NCBI RefSeq assembly: GCF_945957265.1
Contig: NZ_CAMFKO010000035.1
Location: forward strand, 1 to 45,582
DNA from: an uncultured Dechloromonas sp.
Lineage (GTDB): Bacteria; Pseudomonadota; Gammaproteobacteria; Burkholderiales; Rhodocyclaceae
DNA: 45,582 bases
Direction of reading: 5' to 3'
Positions 1 through 7,555 of the stretch are shown here, one piece after another. Numbering within the stretch: the stretch's first letter is position 1; each line of letters begins with the position of its first letter. A program made the translations under genes and the position numbers. The notes beneath the pieces are model-generated. The model worked only from the letters and a program-made list of their open reading frames with translations, was not told the origin of the DNA and made no database searches.

Positions 1-61
1 ATTATATAGATTAAAAAACCGCCGTCAACAGCCTCACAAAAGTTTTTCAAAAGCCCTGCCA

Positions 62-88
62 ATGTATCTAATCTATGGACAGATACAT
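62..88. repeat. 8-bp inverted repeat at greB stop codon
   Basis: A perfect 8-base inverted repeat (ATGTATCT at 62-69, AGATACAT at 81-88, 11-base loop) spans the last codons and stop of the minus-strand greB. No T-run follows directly in the greB direction, so it is not a classical intrinsic terminator. The flanking 60 bases at the window edge are AT-rich, unlike the rest of the window; no gene is seen there. Confidence 0.4.
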
Positions 89-625
89 CACTTCCAGAAT
101 CTCCAGCTCGCGTATGCCGACGGGGCTCTGGAAGCGGATCGAATCCCCTTCCCTCGCCTTCAGCAGCGCACGGGCCAGGGGCGATACCCAGCTGATACGC
201 CCGCGCGACACTTCGGCTTCGTCGACACCGACGATGGTGTAGGTGTTCTCCTGCCCCTCTTGATCGGCGACGGTGACGCGAGCGCCGAAGAATATCTGGT
301 CATTGTCGCCCTGGCGGAGCGGGTCGACGATCTCGGCGATATCGAGGCGCTTGCTCAGGAAACGAATGCGGCGGTCGATTTCCCTGAGGCGACGCTTGCC
401 ATATATATAGTCGCCGTTTTCCGAACGGTCGCCATTGGATGCGGCCCACGCGACAATTTCGACAATATGGGGACGCTCGCGCTTGACGAGGTTTTCCAGT
501 TCATCCCTGAGCCGGGCGTGGCCGGCCGGGGTAATGTAGTTGCGGGTACCAGGCGGGAGCTTCAGCGACGGTTCAAGCTGCTCCTCATCATCGCCGTCGC
601 TTTCCCGCACAAACGCCTTGTTCAT
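68..625 (-). CDS. greB: Transcription elongation factor GreB
   Basis: GreB rescues backtracked RNA polymerase by inserting its coiled coil into the secondary channel and stimulating transcript cleavage. The 185-residue product has the family layout: after a charged N-terminal extension comes the helical hairpin, with the GreA/GreB signature (SENGDYIYGKRRLREIDRR) around residues 90-110, then the C-terminal FKBP-like domain (FFGARVTVAD ... ISWVSPLARALL). The chosen start is the ATG at 625-623, which overlaps the TGA of the upstream minus-strand gene as TGATG and implies translational coupling. A TTG one codon earlier is possible but less likely. The N-terminal extension of about 28 residues is rich in Asp/Glu. 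Assignment is by family motif and is secure; GreA is less likely because of the extension and the YIYGKRR sequence typical of GreB. Confidence 0.93.
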   Translation of the reverse strand: MNKAFVRESDGDDEEQLEPSLKLPPGTRNYITPAGHARLRDELENLVKRERPHIVEIVAWAASNGDRSENGDYIYGKRRLREIDRRIRFLSKRLDIAEIVDPLRQGDNDQIFFGARVTVADQEGQENTYTIVGVDEAEVSRGRISWVSPLARALLKAREGDSIRFQSPVGIRELEILEVMYLSID

Positions 626-933
626 CAATACCCGATGCTGTAGTGCTCGACATCGACGCGGATCAGGTCGCGTCCGAGCAAGGCGGCGGTGTATTTGGCA
701 AACTGATCGGCCCAGGCGCTTTGCTGTTGGAAACGATTTTCACCGGCATACTTGGCGACGCTGAGAATGCGGTCGACCGCCAGAATCTTGCCGGTCGGCG
801 TGGCGACATCGCATTCGAGAACGCGAAATTCATGGTCGAACCACTTGCGTGCGTCATCCGGTGCCGCACCGCCGGAAAACTTGAATTCGAACTCGCTGTC
901 TTTTCCGAACGACACAATTACATGGTGCTGCAT
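625..933 (-). CDS. Small conserved-looking hypothetical protein upstream of greB
   Basis: This 102-residue soluble protein has no signal peptide or membrane segment. It is preceded by an excellent ribosome binding site (GGAGGAG, about 7 bases before the ATG) and its stop overlaps the greB start (TGATG), so the two form a two-gene operon and are probably co-translated. The N-terminal half alternates hydrophobic and charged residues (HHVIVSFGKDSEFEFKF), suggesting beta strands, followed by a DDARKWFDHEF helix. I do not recognise the family. Coupling to greB suggests regulation together with transcription elongation but says nothing firm about function. The strong ribosome binding site and coding-like composition make it a real gene. 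Confidence 0.75.
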   Translation of the reverse strand: MQHHVIVSFGKDSEFEFKFSGGAAPDDARKWFDHEFRVLECDVATPTGKILAVDRILSVAKYAGENRFQQQSAWADQFAKYTAALLGRDLIRVDVEHYSIGY

Positions 934-1000
934 CTCTCTCTCCTCCGTTGATTTGTTCAGGGTATTCTAGCAAAACAAAGGAAGCCGCCAGGAGCCGAAT

Positions 1001-1222
1001 ATGTCCCTTCATCCGCTGAACGAAGCCGAAATCAGCGACCTTCGAAATCAGCTGCATGAGCTACAGGTCGAGCATCGCGACCTCGACCTGGTGATTACCC
1101 ACCTGATCGACAGCCCGCCTCCGGACGAGTTGCTCGTCCGCCGCCTGAAGAAAAGAAAGCTGTTGCTGAAAGACCGCATCCTGCAACTGGAGCAGATGCT
1201 GGTTCCGGACATCCCGGCCTAG
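1001..1222 (+). CDS. YdcH/DUF465 family small protein
   Basis: A 73-residue, almost entirely helical protein of the YdcH (DUF465) family. The family hallmark is visible: an N-terminal helix with an EHRDLD-type turn around residues 26-31, a short PPPDE linker, then the basic LKKRKLLLKDRI helix at about residues 48-60. YdcH proteins are short antiparallel coiled-coil hairpins of unknown biochemical role. The start at 1001 is supported by GGAG nine bases upstream. The gene converges with the minus-strand pit operon: its TAG stop and the TAG of the opposing 50-residue gene share the palindrome CTAG at 1219-1222, so there is no intergenic space and no terminator between the two transcription units. 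Confidence 0.85.
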   Translation: MSLHPLNEAEISDLRNQLHELQVEHRDLDLVITHLIDSPPPDELLVRRLKKRKLLLKDRILQLEQMLVPDIPA

Positions 1223-1371
1223 TCGCCGTTGCGCGGCGGGGTGCGGAAAAAGATCCAGTAGACGCCGCCGATCAGTGCCACCAGGGCAAGCTCCCAGAGC
1301 ATAGGAAACCGCCGGATCAGCCCTGCCTGCAATGCAAGCAGGGCCGAAAACAAAACCCAACGAAGAATCAA
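1219..1371 (-). CDS. 50-residue membrane mini-protein coupled to pit
   Basis: This short minus-strand frame starts with TTG at 1371-1369, overlapping the TGA stop of the pit gene (TTGA arrangement), and ends at the CTAG shared with ydcH. The 50-residue product has two hydrophobic segments (about residues 5-19, VLFSALLALQAGL, and 28-42, ELALVALIGGVYWIFF) joined by a basic turn (IRRF), then a short charged tail (RTPPRNGD), so it would be a two-helix membrane hairpin. The same frame continues upstream as an open shadow of pit, but only this terminal part reads as a protein. An internal ATG would give only 27 residues. Function unknown; it may be a small accessory subunit of the phosphate permease. 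The evidence is coupling and hydrophobicity, not homology. Confidence 0.5.
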   Translation of the reverse strand: MILRWVLFSALLALQAGLIRRFPMLWELALVALIGGVYWIFFRTPPRNGD

Positions 1372-2375
1372 AGAAGCAGGGTGCCGAGATACCAGGCGAC
1401 CGCTGCCATGGCGGCGCTGCACGGGATGGTCAGGATCCACGCCCAGACGATGCCGCCGGCAACGCCCCAGCGCACGCGGCGGGCGCCGCGCGTCGAGCCC
1501 ACGCCGGCAATGGCGCCGGTAATGGTGTGCGTGGTGGAAACCGGGATGCCGAAGGCGGTCGCCAGGAACAGGGTGAACGCGCCACCGCTGTTGGCGCAGA
1601 AACCGCGCGCCTGATTGAGCTTGGTAATGCGGTTGCCCATGGTCTTGACGATACGCCAGCCACCGAACATCGTGCCCAGGCCCATGGCCGAATAGCAGGC
1701 CAGAACGATCCAGCCGGGAATGTGATCGGAGGTATGGGAGTAACCGGTCGCAATCAGCAGCATCCAGATGATGCCGATGGTTTTCTGCGCATCGTTGCCG
1801 CCATGGCCCAGGCTGTAGGCGGCCGCGGAAATCAGCTGGAACCGGCGGAAATGCTTGTCCACCTTGCGCGGCGCCATTTTCCGGCAGATCCATGACACGA
1901 TGACCATCAACAGCCCCCCCATGACGAAGCCCAGGAACGGCGCGACGAAGATGAAGGCAACGATTTTCAGCACGCCGGCCGTAATCAGGCCATCGAGACC
2001 GGCTTTCGAAACCGCGGCACCGACCAGGCCGCCGACCAGCGCATGCGACGAGGACGAGGGAATGCCGTAGTACCAGGTGATGATGTTCCAGATGATGGCC
2101 CCGATCAGGGCGCCGAAGACGACGTAATAGTCGACGATCGCCGGATCGATGGTGCCCTTGCCGATGGTCGAGGCGACCTTCAGCTGGAACAGGAAATAGG
2201 CCAGGAAATTGAATGCCGCAGCCCAGATGACGGCATGATGCGGCTTGAGAACCCGGGTCGAGACGATGGTCGCAATCGAATTGGCCGCATCGTGAAAGCC
2301 GTTCATGAAATCGAACAGCAGGGCAACGAAAACCAGGGTTCCGACAACCCAGATACTGACTTGCACGGTATCCAT
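1368..2375 (-). CDS. pit: Inorganic phosphate permease, Pit family
   Basis: Low-affinity phosphate transporter of the Pit family (inner membrane; co-transports metal-phosphate with protons or Na+). Both Pit signature repeats are present: GFHDAANSIAT at about residues 26-36 and SLGHGGNDAQKTIG at 188-201, together with the STTHTITGAI motif near residue 277. About ten hydrophobic segments are seen, and the length (335) is close to the compact bacterial Pit form, shorter than E. coli PitA (499), which carries a larger central loop. It lies 14 bases downstream of a DUF47/PhoU-like gene, the usual two-gene Pit operon, and is followed by a coupled 50-residue membrane protein. Regulation is not evident from the sequence; no convincing Pho box was found. 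Confidence 0.95.
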   Translation of the reverse strand: MDTVQVSIWVVGTLVFVALLFDFMNGFHDAANSIATIVSTRVLKPHHAVIWAAAFNFLAYFLFQLKVASTIGKGTIDPAIVDYYVVFGALIGAIIWNIITWYYGIPSSSSHALVGGLVGAAVSKAGLDGLITAGVLKIVAFIFVAPFLGFVMGGLLMVIVSWICRKMAPRKVDKHFRRFQLISAAAYSLGHGGNDAQKTIGIIWMLLIATGYSHTSDHIPGWIVLACYSAMGLGTMFGGWRIVKTMGNRITKLNQARGFCANSGGAFTLFLATAFGIPVSTTHTITGAIAGVGSTRGARRVRWGVAGGIVWAWILTIPCSAAMAAVAWYLGTLLL

Positions 2376-2389
2376 GCCGCGCTACCCGC

Positions 2390-3028
2390 TCAGGAGTTTT
2401 CGAGGACGATGGCTTCGACGGTGCCGGCCACGTCCTTGCAGCGATCGGTAACCGATTCGAGGATCTCGTAAATCTGCTTGAGCTTGATGACTTCGCGGAC
2501 ATCCGGCTCGTCGCGGAAAAGCTTGGACATCAGGCTGCGCAAGCCACGGTCGGCCTCGGACTCGAGTTCGGCGATTTCGTGGCAGAACTTGAGGATGGCC
2601 GGTGCGTTGTCCATGCTGTGCAGCAACTTGACGACCGATTCGACCGCACGGCAGCACTTTTCGGTCACCTCGGCCATCTCCTTGGCTTCCGGCGGCACCC
2701 GGCGGATGTCGTACAGGGACATCGATTCGGCCACATCCTGGATGATGTCCAGGATATCGTCCATGCCGCTGATCAGTTGATGAATCTCGTCGCGGTCGAA
2801 CGGCGTGATGAACGAGGTGTGCAACTGCGACAGGGTGTCGTGGGTGATGTCGTCGGCCTTGCGCTCCAGGTAATCGATTTCTTCGGCGTAGCGACCGGCC
2901 TGATCCGGCTGGTCGACCAGCGCACCGATCAGGTTCGACAAGGCTTTGCCACCTTGCGTGATCAGCACTGCGTGGGCATTGAAAAGATCGAAATACTTGC
3001 CCTCTTTGGGCATCAAGCGACCGAACAT
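2390..3028 (-). CDS. DUF47 (PhoU-like) phosphate transport regulator
   Basis: A 212-residue all-helical protein of the DUF47/TIGR00153 family, relatives of PhoU that pair with Pit permeases. Typical features are the start MFGRLMPKEGKYFDLFNAHA, acidic and helix-rich repeats, and the metal-coordinating-type stretches EEIDYLERKADDITHD (about residues 49-64) and IAELESEADRGLRSL near residue 152. Like PhoU it is expected to be cytoplasmic, bind metal clusters through E/D-rich helices and tune phosphate uptake through its neighbouring permease, from which it is separated by only 14 bases. The gene diverges from the small plus-strand gene at 3134 across about 105 bases that must hold both promoters. 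Confidence 0.92.
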   Translation of the reverse strand: MFGRLMPKEGKYFDLFNAHAVLITQGGKALSNLIGALVDQPDQAGRYAEEIDYLERKADDITHDTLSQLHTSFITPFDRDEIHQLISGMDDILDIIQDVAESMSLYDIRRVPPEAKEMAEVTEKCCRAVESVVKLLHSMDNAPAILKFCHEIAELESEADRGLRSLMSKLFRDEPDVREVIKLKQIYEILESVTDRCKDVAGTVEAIVLENS

Positions 3029-3133
3029 GACGGTTCCGTTAAGTGATTGTTACAGTCCGTCATTCTAGCATGCCCGCCTGAACCTTCCTTGACGAACACT
3101 GACTAAGGCCGATTGGTGGATATAAAATGAAGC

Positions 3134-3466
3134 ATGCCCGGAAACCGCCTATCCGCCGACACGTTTGGCGACCGCTTCGAATTGTCGGCGCTGCCGCTGC
3201 CTCGCCCCCCGGCCGGCTACGCGGTCCAGCAGCTTGACTCCGACCTGCTGCTCGACCGCCGTTCGGGCAACCTGCTGCCCATACGGACGAAAGGCCTCGA
3301 TGCGCTGTTCGGCAGCTTCGACGAAGCCTTCTCCGAGGCCGGCCAGTGGGTGCTCCGGCATTGCGACGACCCGGCCGAGCACCGCCTGGCGATCGTCCCG
3401 GCCGGCTACGATCCGGTTTTCGAACGGCCCATCCTGATATACGGCGTCCTCTGCGGCCACCCCTGA
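3134..3466 (+). CDS. Small hypothetical protein
   Basis: A 110-residue soluble protein of unknown family. It has no signal peptide, membrane segment or recognisable motif. The first half carries a proline-rich stretch (ALPLPRPPAGY); the second half has FDEAFSEAGQWVLRHC followed by RLAIVPAGYDPVFERPILIYGVL, which looks like a mixed alpha/beta fold. No strong ribosome binding site precedes the ATG at 3134; another ATG seven bases upstream is in a different frame. It ends 14 bases before the tas homologue and is probably its operon leader. It lies just downstream of an AT-rich GATATAAAAT stretch that may contain the -10 element for this transcription unit. Confidence 0.65.
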   Translation: MPGNRLSADTFGDRFELSALPLPRPPAGYAVQQLDSDLLLDRRSGNLLPIRTKGLDALFGSFDEAFSEAGQWVLRHCDDPAEHRLAIVPAGYDPVFERPILIYGVLCGHP

Positions 3467-3480
3467 TTTTGGAGACACTC

Positions 3481-4527
3481 ATGACCACGCTTCAGCACCG
3501 CACTCTCGGCGGCTCCGACCTGATCGTTCCGGAAATCTGCCTGGGCACGATGACCTTCGGCGAGCAAACCGCCGAGGCCGATGCCCATGCCCAGCTCGAC
3601 CTCGCCCTGGCGCAGGGAGTCAATTTCATCGACACCGCCGAGATGTATGCGGTGCCGTCGCGCGCCGAAACCAGCGGAGCGAGCGAAAGCATCGTCGGCA
3701 ACTGGCTCAAGCGCCAGCAACGCGACAAGATCATCCTCGCCACCAAGATCGCCGGCCCGGCGCGCAGCCTGACCTGGATCCGCAACGGCCCCCAGGCCAT
3801 GAACCGGGCCAACATCCGCGCCGCCATCGAAGGTTCGCTGCGCCGCCTGCAGACCGACTACATCGACCTCTACCAGCTCCACTGGCCGGAACGCAACCAG
3901 CCGATGTTCGGGCAATGGCAGTTCGACCCGACAGCCGAGCGCGGCGGCACGCCGATACGCGAACAACTCGAAGCGCTGGCCGAACTGGTGCGCGAAGGCA
4001 AGGTACGCCATATCGGCGTTTCGAACGAACACGCCTGGGGCCTGATGCAGTTCGTGCGCCTTGCCGACGAGTTGGGCTTGCCGCGCATCGCATCGACGCA
4101 GAACGCCTACCACCTGCTCAACCGGACTTTCGAGAGCGGACTGGCCGAGATCTCCCATCGCGAGCAAATCGGCCTGCTCGCCTACTCGCCGCTCGCCTTC
4201 GGCCACCTGACCGGTAAATACCTCGCCGACCCGGCGGCACCCGGTCGCCTGACGCAATGGCCCTTCTTCGGCCAGCGCTACGCCAAGCCCAACGTCGCCC
4301 CCGCCGTGGCCGCCTACGCCGCGCTGGCCCGCCAGCACCAGCTGACGCCGACCCAATTGGCGCTCGGTTTCGTGCGCTCCCGCTGGTTCGTGGCCAGCAC
4401 CATCATCGGCGCCTCGTCGCTGGCACAGCTGCAGGAAACCCTGCCCGCCACGCTGACGCCGCTTTCCGACGAGATCCTGGCGGCCATCGACGCCATCCAC
4501 CTGCAATACACCAACCCCGCGCCCTGA
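3481..4527 (+). CDS. tas: NADP(H)-dependent aldo/keto reductase, Tas family
   Basis: A 348-residue cytosolic aldo/keto reductase closely resembling E. coli Tas. Motifs shared with Tas include LGTMTFGEQ (about residues 21-29), EADAHAQLDLALAQG, the YAVPSRAET stretch, RRLQTDYIDLYQLHWPE, and the C-terminal YTNPAP. The AKR catalytic tetrad is visible as Asp51, Tyr56, Lys89 and His134. The start at 3481 has GGAG nine bases upstream; a longer frame beginning at 3346 is only an extension through the preceding gene. The physiological substrate of Tas is not established (tas can complement a tyrosine auxotroph in E. coli under some conditions). The stop overlaps the start of the DUF455 gene (TGATG), so the pair is translationally coupled. 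Confidence 0.93.
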   Translation: MTTLQHRTLGGSDLIVPEICLGTMTFGEQTAEADAHAQLDLALAQGVNFIDTAEMYAVPSRAETSGASESIVGNWLKRQQRDKIILATKIAGPARSLTWIRNGPQAMNRANIRAAIEGSLRRLQTDYIDLYQLHWPERNQPMFGQWQFDPTAERGGTPIREQLEALAELVREGKVRHIGVSNEHAWGLMQFVRLADELGLPRIASTQNAYHLLNRTFESGLAEISHREQIGLLAYSPLAFGHLTGKYLADPAAPGRLTQWPFFGQRYAKPNVAPAVAAYAALARQHQLTPTQLALGFVRSRWFVASTIIGASSLAQLQETLPATLTPLSDEILAAIDAIHLQYTNPAP

Positions 4528-5318
4528 TGGAATCCCTGTTCCCGCGACTGGCCGAAGCGCTGGCCGCCACCGACATCGAGCGCAAACTCGCGCTCACCGC
4601 CGCACTGGCCGACGACTGGGCCAAGGCTCGCCTCGACTGGCGCGACAGCAGCGAAATCGAATTGCATTGCGGCATTCCGGACAAGCCGGAACTCGTCCCG
4701 CCCAAGCTCGTTCCGCAGCGCAGCCCGCAGACCGAAGAAGGCCGTGCCCGGCTGTTGCACGCCATCGTGCATATCGAGTTCTCGGCCATCAACCTGGCCC
4801 TCGATCACGCGGCCCGCTTCCATGGACTGCCCGAGGAATACTACGCCGACTGGATCGGCGTTGCCGCCGAGGAGGCCTACCACTTCGCCATCCTGCGCGA
4901 ACGCCTGAACAGCCTGGGCTACGACTACGGCGACTTTCCGGCGCATGCCGGCCTGTGGGAAATGGCCATGAAGACGGCCGACGACCCGCTCGCCCGCATG
5001 GCCCTGGTGCCCCGCCTGCTCGAAGCGCGCGGGCTGGACGCCACGCCGCCCATCCAGCGCCGCCTGGAGCAGGCCGGCGACGACGCCAGCGCCCGCGTGC
5101 TGGACATCATCCTGCGCGACGAAATCGGCCACGTCGGCCTCGGCGACCGCTGGTTCCGCCGACTCTGCGGGCAGCGCGGCATCGAGCCGGAAAGCACCTA
5201 TCGCGAACTGCTCAAGCACTTCAAGGCACCCCGCCCCATCCTGCCGATGAACGAATCGGCGCGCCTGCAAGCCGGCTTCAGCGCCGCCGAACTGGCGGCT
5301 CTCGCAGAAAAAGTGTAG
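4527..5318 (+). CDS. DUF455 family ferritin-like protein
   Basis: A 263-residue helical protein of the DUF455 family, a ferritin-like di-iron fold. Probable iron-ligand motifs are seen as HIEFSAINLALDHA (about residues 77-90), EEAYHFAILRERL (about 112-124), the ARGLDATPPIQ family motif near residue 165, and RDEIGHVGLGDRWF near residues 194-207, giving the Glu/His pattern expected of a di-metal site. The family often co-occurs with tRNA- or redox-modifying enzymes, but its reaction is unknown. It starts with an ATG overlapping the tas stop (TGATG). No terminator follows: the stop codon leads straight into the leader of the helicase gene, although a TAGAAT hexamer overlapping its last codons may belong to a new promoter. 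Confidence 0.88.
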   Translation: MESLFPRLAEALAATDIERKLALTAALADDWAKARLDWRDSSEIELHCGIPDKPELVPPKLVPQRSPQTEEGRARLLHAIVHIEFSAINLALDHAARFHGLPEEYYADWIGVAAEEAYHFAILRERLNSLGYDYGDFPAHAGLWEMAMKTADDPLARMALVPRLLEARGLDATPPIQRRLEQAGDDASARVLDIILRDEIGHVGLGDRWFRRLCGQRGIEPESTYRELLKHFKAPRPILPMNESARLQAGFSAAELAALAEKV

Positions 5319-5518
5319 AATAATCAGTTCAATGCGTTGATGTTTCGCCCGCAGTCATTCCGAGCAGCCCCCGGTTTTGTAGGTTCTTGTGCAGGATTCA
5401 CCCCATTGATTCATTCCCCGGCATGGCTGCGTCGGGGTCACCCAGGCCGCCCGACCATCGGGCCAATCCGTCGCCACTCAGAACAACGTCAAGGGCGACG
5501 ATGAAAGGAAACAGCATT
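5319..5518 (+). promoter_or_regulatory. 200-base structured leader of the DEAD-box helicase gene
   Basis: No protein-coding gene is seen here. Two perfect hairpins can be drawn: GCCCGA/TCGGGC with a 3-base loop at 5449-5463, and CGTCGCC/GGCGACG at 5469-5475 and 5494-5500, the latter ending immediately before an in-frame ATG at 5501. The true start is probably 5519, behind AAAGGAAA at 5504-5511. Long structured leaders are known for cold-shock DEAD-box helicase genes such as E. coli deaD/csdA, so a post-transcriptional control element is a reasonable inference. A possible -10 (TAGAAT) overlaps the end of the DUF455 gene but lacks a good -35. Confidence 0.4.
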
Positions 5519-7309
5519 ATGTCGACTTCCGTCGAAAACTTTGCCGAGCTCGGCTTGAGCGAATCGCTGCTCAAGACGCTCAGCGAAATCGGTTACGAAA
5601 CCCCCTCCCCCATCCAGGCCCAGTGCATCCCCATCCTGCTCGACGGGCATGACATGATCGGCATGGCGCAGACCGGCACCGGCAAGACCGCCGCCTTCGC
5701 GCTGCCGCTGATGGAACAGATCGATATCAAGCTGACCAAGCCGCAGGCCCTGATCCTGACGCCGACGCGCGAACTGGCCATCCAGGTTGCCGAGGCGCTG
5801 CAAAGCTACGCCAAGAACCTGCCGGGCTTCCACGTGCTGCCGATCTACGGCGGCCAGAGCTACACCATCCAGTTGAAGCAGCTGGCCCGCGGCGCCCACG
5901 TCATCGTCGGCACGCCGGGTCGCGTCATGGACCACCTGGAGCGCAAGACGCTCAACCTCGACAACCTGAAGACCATGGTCCTCGACGAAGCCGACGAAAT
6001 GCTGCGCATGGGCTTCATCGACGACGTCGAGTGGATTCTCGAGCGCACCCCGGAACAGCACCAGACCGCGCTGTTCTCGGCGACCATGCCGGAACAGATC
6101 CGCCGCGTTGCCCAGAAATACCTGGTCGAGCCGCGCGAGATCAAGATCAAGTCGGCCACCGCCACCGTTGCGGCGATCCGCCAGGTCTACTGGCAGGTCA
6201 GCGGCATGCACAAGCTCGATGCGCTGACCCGCATCCTGGAAGTCGAGGACGATTTCGACGCCGCCATCATCTTCGTGCGCACCAAGACCGCCACCGTCGA
6301 ACTGGCCGACAAGCTGAACGCCCGCGGTTACGCAGCCGCAGCCCTGAACGGCGACCTCAACCAGCAGATGCGCGAACGCGTCATCGAGCAGCTGAAGTCC
6401 GGCGCCCTGGACATCGTCATCGCCACCGACGTCGCCGCCCGCGGCATCGACGTGCCGCGCGTCAGCCACGTCGTCAACTACGACATCCCGTACGACACCG
6501 AAGCCTACGTGCACCGTATCGGCCGCACCGGCCGCGCCGGTCGCAACGGCAACGCCATCCTGTTCGTCGCACCGCGCGAAATCCGCATGCTGCGCACCAT
6601 CGAGCGTGCCACCCGGCAGCCGATCGCGCCGCTGACCCTGCCGTCCCGCGCCGACGTCACCAACAAGCGCGTTGGCGATTTCAAGGCCAAGGTCGCCGAG
6701 GTGCTCAATGCCGAAGGCCTGGATTTCTTCGCCAACATCGTGTCGCAGATCGCCGAGGAGCAGAACGTCGGAGCCGAGGAAGTCGCCGCCGCCCTGGCCA
6801 TGATGGCCCAGGAAAGCAAGCCGCTGCAGATCGCCGGCGAAGACCCGCGCCCGGCGCCGGCTCCGCGCGACAGCCGCCCGGGCGTCTTCGGCGAACGCGA
6901 ACAGCGCAAGCCGCGTTTCGAGGATCGCGGCGAGCGTCCGCGTTTCGAAGACCGTCCGCCGCGCAGCGAGCGTCCGCCGCGTCCGGCACCGGCCGGCGAC
7001 ATGGTGCGCTACCGCATCGACGTGGGTCGCGAGCATGGCGTCGAAGTGCGCGACATCGTCGGCGCCATCGCCAACGAAGCCGGCATCGAAAGCCGCTTCA
7101 TCGGCCGCATCGGCCTGTACGAAGAGTCGAGCACCGTCGAGCTGCCCGCCGGCATGCCGGCCGAAGCCGCCAATGCGCTGAAGCGCACCCGCATCCGCGG
7201 CGTGCCGATCAACCTGCGCCAGGACGAAGGCCGCCCGGGCGGCAGCTTCGGCGGCGAACGGAAATTCGACGGCGAGCGCAGCTTCAAGAAAAAGAAATTC
7301 GATCGCTGA
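5519..7309 (+). CDS. deaD: ATP-dependent RNA helicase, DeaD/CsdA type
   Basis: A 596-residue DEAD-box helicase that unwinds RNA during ribosome assembly and mRNA turnover, usually important in the cold. Motifs in order: Q motif (residues 7-35), Walker A AQTGTGKT (50-57), PTRELA (82-87), GG and TPGR (about 111-134), DEAD (156-159), SAT (187-189), ARGID (307-311) and HRIGRTGR (332-339). A dimerisation-like helical region (about 380-435) is followed by an Arg-rich disordered linker with repeated PRFEDR/PPRSER units (465-490), a DbpA-type RNA-binding domain (about 495-567) and a basic Gly-rich tail ending KKKKFDR. The layout is that of DeaD rather than RhlE or SrmB. The start at 5519 follows a good ribosome binding site; in-frame codons further upstream are leader. 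A strong intrinsic terminator follows. Confidence 0.95.
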   Translation: MSTSVENFAELGLSESLLKTLSEIGYETPSPIQAQCIPILLDGHDMIGMAQTGTGKTAAFALPLMEQIDIKLTKPQALILTPTRELAIQVAEALQSYAKNLPGFHVLPIYGGQSYTIQLKQLARGAHVIVGTPGRVMDHLERKTLNLDNLKTMVLDEADEMLRMGFIDDVEWILERTPEQHQTALFSATMPEQIRRVAQKYLVEPREIKIKSATATVAAIRQVYWQVSGMHKLDALTRILEVEDDFDAAIIFVRTKTATVELADKLNARGYAAAALNGDLNQQMRERVIEQLKSGALDIVIATDVAARGIDVPRVSHVVNYDIPYDTEAYVHRIGRTGRAGRNGNAILFVAPREIRMLRTIERATRQPIAPLTLPSRADVTNKRVGDFKAKVAEVLNAEGLDFFANIVSQIAEEQNVGAEEVAAALAMMAQESKPLQIAGEDPRPAPAPRDSRPGVFGEREQRKPRFEDRGERPRFEDRPPRSERPPRPAPAGDMVRYRIDVGREHGVEVRDIVGAIANEAGIESRFIGRIGLYEESSTVELPAGMPAEAANALKRTRIRGVPINLRQDEGRPGGSFGGERKFDGERSFKKKKFDR

Positions 7310-7330
7310 GCACCCGCCAGCAATCCCCGA

Positions 7331-7360
7331 AAGCCACGGCATGCCGTGGCTTTTTTCTTT
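7331..7360 (+). terminator. Intrinsic terminator after the RNA helicase gene
   Basis: A perfect inverted repeat, GCCACGGC-AT-GCCGTGGC (7333-7350), extended by AA/TT pairs, is followed directly by TTTTTTCTTT. This is a textbook rho-independent terminator located 23 bases after the helicase stop. Confidence 0.93.
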
Positions 7361-7443
7361 TCCGGGGCGCGCCCGCAAGCAGCGGCCCATGCCATCCCGC
7401 CCGTGATGCCTGAGCCCGCGATGGCGCACCGGCCGGAGAAATA

Positions 7444-7472
7444 TTGACAGCATCCTATTTTTTAATGATAAT
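7444..7472 (+). promoter_or_regulatory. Sigma70 promoter of the heme receptor gene
   Basis: TTGACA at 7444-7449 and GATAAT at 7467-7472 are separated by exactly 17 bases, a near-consensus sigma70 promoter in an AT-rich island that contrasts with the surrounding GC-rich DNA. It lies about 80 bases upstream of the TonB receptor start, and its -10 element lies inside the Fur box. Confidence 0.85.
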
Positions 7473-7479
7473 TATTCTT
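7461..7479. promoter_or_regulatory. Fur box overlapping the -10 element
   Basis: The 19 bases TTTAATGATAATTATTCTT match the classic Fur consensus (GATAATGATAATCATTATC) at 14 of 19 positions, including the central AATGATAAT run. The overlap with the -10 hexamer predicts repression when Fe2+-Fur is bound, and so derepression of the receptor under iron limitation. Confidence 0.85.
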
Positions 7480-7555
7480 ATTCGTCTTTAATTATCGCCA
7501 GCCACCTAGCGCATGCAGGCAGCCAGCCATTCATTGTTCTGACTGGAGGCCTTTC

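Noticed and set aside
1372..2502. Rest of the 427-codon minus-strand frame that ends at 1219
   Set aside because: Only the last 50 codons (1219-1371) look like a protein; the remainder is a shadow of pit and its upstream gene.
3029..3133. Pho box between DUF47 gene and the divergent small gene
   Set aside because: CTGTAACAATCACTTAACGG resembles a Pho half-site only weakly; both halves do not match CTGTCAT.
3346..3480. N-terminal extension of the tas frame
   Set aside because: It overlaps the preceding gene in another frame, and the ATG at 3481 has a good ribosome binding site and matches the Tas N-terminus.
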